From positions 3,410,001 to 3,474,000 of the forward strand of contig JAKULF010000004.1 in the NCBI GenBank assembly GCA_022661535.1: 64,000 bases of DNA, read 5' to 3'. The notes beneath the pieces were generated by a model that was not told where the DNA came from, searched no databases, and worked only from the letters and a program-made list of their open reading frames with translations. Position 1 is the first letter of the stretch, and each line of letters opens with the position of its first letter. Origin of the DNA: Eutypa lata (lineage: Eukaryota; Ascomycota; Sordariomycetes; Xylariales; Diatrypaceae). Both the position numbers and the translations under genes were made by a program. Shown here piece after piece: positions 59,871-64,000 of this stretch.

Positions 59871-60988
59871 GGGAACTAACTACCTAAGTACATAAGTATT
59901 TGAGATAGGACGGTTCTTGTGCGTATCTAGAGGGGACTTGGATATGAGCACCCCGAGCATTTATACGTTCGTAGGCTGTCACCAAGCAGACTATAGCTAG
60001 TTGTATGACAGGTGTTAAATGATTAGATATCTAGTTACTACTCTAATTACTGCTATGGATACTAGATTGTATATAGTTTGACTTGTATAACTAATACTTG
60101 TTATGCTGTTTCTTTCTCTAATTTTCTTATCCCAAACCAAACAACCCCTAAAATCTAGCAAACAAGAGCATAGTTCCCCCCTGAAATTCCAGTTTATTCG
60201 AAGTATTGGCTTATACCAATATGCAAGTATTCTAGACACAAATGCAATTAAGAGAGTCCACCAACTGTATGGTAGATAAGAAAGATACCAACCCCCCACA
60301 TGCAGTTTCCGGGTCTCAAAGCAAATCATGGAAGTGGAAGGAAAGGGCAGGGCAGGCAGATCAGCAGGCGGACCCCTCGTTAAATCTGCATTGCATTGCA
60401 TGTGATGCAATCCGATCTTTTCGCCTTCTCAAACCAAGCATTCCTCGGTACCTACCGCGTGTGTGCTCTCTGCCAACATGACTTCTTAAGTTCAATAAGA
60501 GTTCCGTCATTTTCTACTCTACATCCCTTTCCATATTACATGCATACACGCCTAGCCCAGCTAAGCTAGAATTAAAGTTTACCGATCTACAGCGTCTCAT
60601 CGAAAATCTGCAACAGCCGCGCCCTACCCACACCACCGTTACGTCTGTTTCCCAAAATTCCCAATTTGGAGAAGATCCCAGTAGCCTACCTACATGTAGC
60701 TGATATCATATCACTCCTACAGTACCTAGGTATATACTACGTACATGCTCTACACACACGTAGCGTATCTCTTGAATCCTTATCAGTCGTTTCACAGCCA
60801 GGAGGGCCATCAAGCCTTTAGGGCTTGCCATTCGTGAAACGTGCCACCGGTTACCTACCTCTTCTAAACGATCGGTGTAATCTACGTCTCATTCCTCTTC
60901 CTTCACTTCCCCAAATTGTTCATCTAAGTAGCTCCAAAACCAAAGCTTAAATTCACTTCTTTAAGACTAGCATTTCCTCACATGGGCT
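59871..60988. other. Intergenic region
   Basis: 3' flank of the HAD gene and promoter of the choline kinase gene, with a TACCTAGGTA palindrome at 60723-60732. No gene is supported. Confidence 0.55.
60723..60732. repeat. TACCTAGGTA palindrome, copy 8
   Basis: Exact copy about 260 bases upstream of the choline kinase ATG, a spacing close to that of copy 7 before SCO1. Confidence 0.7.
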
Positions 60989-63696
60989 ATGTCTTCCTCG
61001 AATATAACACCTTCCAGTAATGGACACCCGCTTCGTTCTGCCATAAGACTGGATGATGATAGCGACCGGACTCCTACAAGCTCTTCTGCCAGTGGAAAAG
61101 GTTTGTATTCATTTGATCTCACCGTTTTCATGTTCAGGGGCAGACTAGCACCCGTTCTGTTGCCCACATACGTTTTGGATATTTGATGAATATCTTGTTG
61201 CACCCTTCATGCTAGTCTCGGGAGCTTATTCTCATAGTATATGCTTATAGCCAGTTGCGATTACACTCAGAGCATATGGATCAAGTTGACTATATATTCC
61301 CTCGTGTTGTGTATTTTATAAGTTAGAAGCACACGTCATGTATATAGCCAGTTTCACTACATGATTTAGGGCGTCTCAAATATTTCATTTCTACCTTTGG
61401 TCCAACGTACTAACACAGTTTAGCCGTGCAAATAGCAGAACCAGAACAACAACATCATGAACTAGAAGGAAGTCCGAGGAGAAGGCGCTTTTCTGCAGGT
61501 GTTGGCAAACGTCTGAGCGGACGCCCTCCGCCAGTACCCGCCGATTCGTCAAGAACATCCCTTCTTAGCCAAGCAAGTTTGGAGGCTCTAGATAGTCTCG
61601 CGAGTAACTCATCTCTTGACGTCTCTACAGATGCTAGCGCTTCTCACCATCACCATCGACATCTGGTGAACCATTTTGGGGAAAGATTGATAGCTCAAAT
61701 TTCCGACTGGCTAGAGCATGAACGAACCAAAAATCAAAACAGGATGTCTAGGGGAGTTCATCCATCCAGGCGAAAACCATCAGACCATACCAGCAACAAT
61801 GATGAAAAGCAGCAGTCAGATCAGGCGAGACGCGACTCGATAGATTCAGAATCAAGCGATGTGTCCTTTGATAGGCTGCAGAGAATCGTCGAGGACGGGA
61901 TGAACGCCCTCGGACTGAAGTCCATTCCTCATTATGCCACTAAACTGAACAGAAAACCTCACCGACGACGCTCCATCCAACTACATCGAACTGTCTCATC
62001 GGACACCGAGTTTCATGACGGCGATGTCTTGGTCCCGAGTTGTGATGCAGTACTTGACAACTCCAAGACGTTGAGCTATTCTGGAGGAAAATCCACGTCC
62101 TTAGATGAAAACTCCGAGTCAAATGAGAAAGAAGGAAGGGAACGTAAAGCATGGATATCGTTCAAGAATGAAATCATACGCCTGGCACATACTCTAAGGC
62201 TCAAGGGCTGGCGAAGGGTTGCTTTGGACAGCGGCGAATCGATTAGTGTAGAGCGGCTTAGTGGGGCTCTCACCAACGCCGTCTATGTAGTATCACCGCC
62301 AGATGACTTGAAGGAGAAGATGGAACATAACAAGAAACCGCCGGCCAAACTTCTCCTGAGAATCTACGGTCCTCAAGTAGAGAATATTATCGACAGGGAG
62401 AATGAATTAAGTGTCCTTCGACGCCTCGCGCGCAAGAAAATCGGACCTCGGTTGTTAGGAACATTTACCAACGGTCGTTTCGAGCAATACCTCAATGCTG
62501 CCACTCTGACGGCAGCGAACATTCGAGAACCTCAGACGTCTAGACAGATTGCGAAGAGGATGAGAGAGCTTCACGAGGGAATGGAGCTGCTAGACGAAGA
62601 AAGAGAAGCTGGGCCGGCCGTCTGGAAGAACTGGGAACAATGGCTTCCAAACGTCGAACCAGCAATTACTTTCTTAGACAAGAAAATACTTGCTGGTAAT
62701 CTTGGTCCTGTAAAGGGACCAGCAGATTCTTGGAAGGAGAGAGGGCTCGTCTTAGGGGTGGAGTGGGCTATATTCAAGGCAATGGTAGAGAAATACAGGA
62801 AACACCTACAAGATCGATATGGGGGCCCTAAGGTCATACGCGATCACCTAGTCTTCGCACACAACGACGTGAGCAATTACTATTTATTATCCATTATCTC
62901 GGTTGAATAAACTACTAACACTAGTAAGACGCAATATGGCAATATCCTTCGGATTCGTCCCGACGATTCCCAATCGCCCCTGCTACAGCCTAACTATGAG
63001 CACAAACAGCTTGTTGTCATAGACTTTGAGTATGCTGCTGCTAACATGAGAGGTCTCGAATTTGCGAACCACTTTACTGAGTGGGGTTATAACTACCACG
63101 ATGAGAACGCGCCTTACGCATTCAAGCCATCCCTGTATCCCACGCCAGAGGAACAGCGTCGCTTCATCAAAGCGTACATCGAGCACCGACCCGACTATTC
63201 ACACCCGGGCGCTTCGACTCCCACTCTAACACCATTGGCAACGCCTCCTGTAGGTTCTACGACACCGAGCTTAGGTCCTGCAACTGGCTCTTCAAGTTCA
63301 ATCGTGGAATTCATGCTAGATGCCCGCGTCCCTCCTGGTGGCTGGCGGGAGGAAGAGAAGCGCAATGACGACCAAGTTGAGCAGCAGATCGCTGAATTGC
63401 TGGAAGAGACACGACTCTGGCGCATTGCCAACAGTGTGTTCTGGGTAACCTGGGGCATTCTGCAAGCTAGTATCCCCGGGTACAACCCTGAGGGGGCTAA
63501 TGATGCCGAGGATGCTCAACCAGAGCCGTCGGCAGCTGCTGAAGAGGAGGGAGAGGATGCAGAGGCATTCGACTATTTGGGTTACGCACATGAGAGAGCA
63601 ATGTTCTTCTGGGGTGACTGCGTAGGAATGGGTTTAATCAAAAAAGAGGAACTGCCAGAAAGAATGAGGGCTGAACTGAAGATGGTTGAGTACTAA
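60989..63696 (+). CDS. Choline/ethanolamine kinase
   Basis: Phosphorylates choline (and possibly ethanolamine) at the start of the Kennedy pathway for phosphatidylcholine. Three exons, 60989-61100, 61424-62868 and 62929-63696, give 774 aa. The first intron (323 nt) ends with a textbook TACTAAC branch site and TAG; the second (60 nt) also has TACTAAC. The N-terminal 250 residues are Ser/Arg-rich and poorly structured. The kinase fold starts near VERLSGALTNAVYVV, followed by KLLLRIYG and GPRLLGTFTNGRFEQYL. The catalytic Brenner-type motif FAHND is interrupted exactly after Asp519 by intron 2 and continues TQYGNIL; VIDFEYA with Asp551 binds metal. A Ser/Thr/Pro-rich insert follows EHRPDYSHP. The yeast homologue is CKI1; the ethanolamine kinase paralogue is less likely given the long N-terminus. 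Confidence 0.93.
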
Positions 63697-64000
63697 ATCG
63701 GAGGGCGACCACCGACCATTGAACAGATCTTGATCTGCCCACCTATTCATGTAACCGAATCAACGAGCATGAGCCAGTAATGAGAATGGGTGCTATTATG
63801 AGATAATCGGCACACAATTTTGGAAGATGGGTTGTCTTGTAAGAGTTATCGAGGGTTCTCAGTGTTTTCCAACGTCATGTTTGTAGCCGAGTAATGCTTC
63901 CCGGGGAGTTTCAACACGTTTTAGAGCAATCAACTGGCGTGGATGTGGCTATAATAAAGATGTGCCCGCAACATGTCCAGGCCGTCTCCCAATATACATA
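63697..64000. other. 3' flank of the choline kinase gene
   Basis: No gene is seen to the window edge. Confidence 0.5.

Overview
The window is nuclear DNA of a filamentous ascomycete (Pezizomycotina, most likely a Sordariomycete). The evidence is short GT-AG introns of about 50-150 nt with CTAAC/CTGAC branch sites, a fungal MtfA-type zinc-finger regulator, a fungal NOD-like receptor, DUF7025-type AAA ATPases and a fungal exosome subunit, choline kinase and SCO1. No bacterial, phage or clearly organellar DNA is seen, and no tRNA or rRNA gene was recognised. Gene density is uneven, with about a dozen genes in 64 kb and several multi-kilobase non-coding stretches.

Layout. 0-4.6 kb: a Rab escort protein (REP/Mrs6) gene that probably runs off the left edge, a small coiled-coil protein, and exosome subunit RRP43. 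4.9-6.5 kb: a broken AAA ATPase whose Walker A loop has been deleted. 6.5-10.8 kb: non-coding DNA leading to a ferric-reductase (FRE) gene at 10.8-13.5 kb. 13.5-21.4 kb: mostly non-coding, with one small BLOC-1-like coiled-coil gene. 21.4-23.8 kb: a secreted SGNH/GDSL esterase of CE2 type in eight exons. 23.8-29.6 kb: non-coding. 29.6-30.7 kb: the C2H2 regulator mtfA. 30.7-42.6 kb: a gene desert with one tentative small ORF at its end. 42.6-50.4 kb: a divergent pair made of a hydrolase-NACHT-ankyrin NOD-like receptor (minus strand, six exons, about 1,369 aa) and a DUF7025 AAA ATPase (plus strand). 53.1-64 kb: a housekeeping block on the plus strand with a large coiled-coil protein, SCO1, a CECR5-type HAD phosphatase and choline kinase.

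How it fits together. The two ends carry conserved housekeeping genes for vesicle traffic, RNA decay, mitochondrial copper delivery and phospholipid synthesis. The middle is accessory in character: gene-poor, rich in microsatellites, and holding an innate-immunity or allorecognition-type receptor next to an AAA ATPase that resembles the relic at 5-6 kb. The most interesting observations are the NLR/AAA divergent pair, the P-loop deletion in the AAA relic, and eight intergenic copies of the palindrome TACCTAGGTA (one with a single change). Exon boundaries were read by eye from splice signals and reading phase and have not been confirmed by transcripts.
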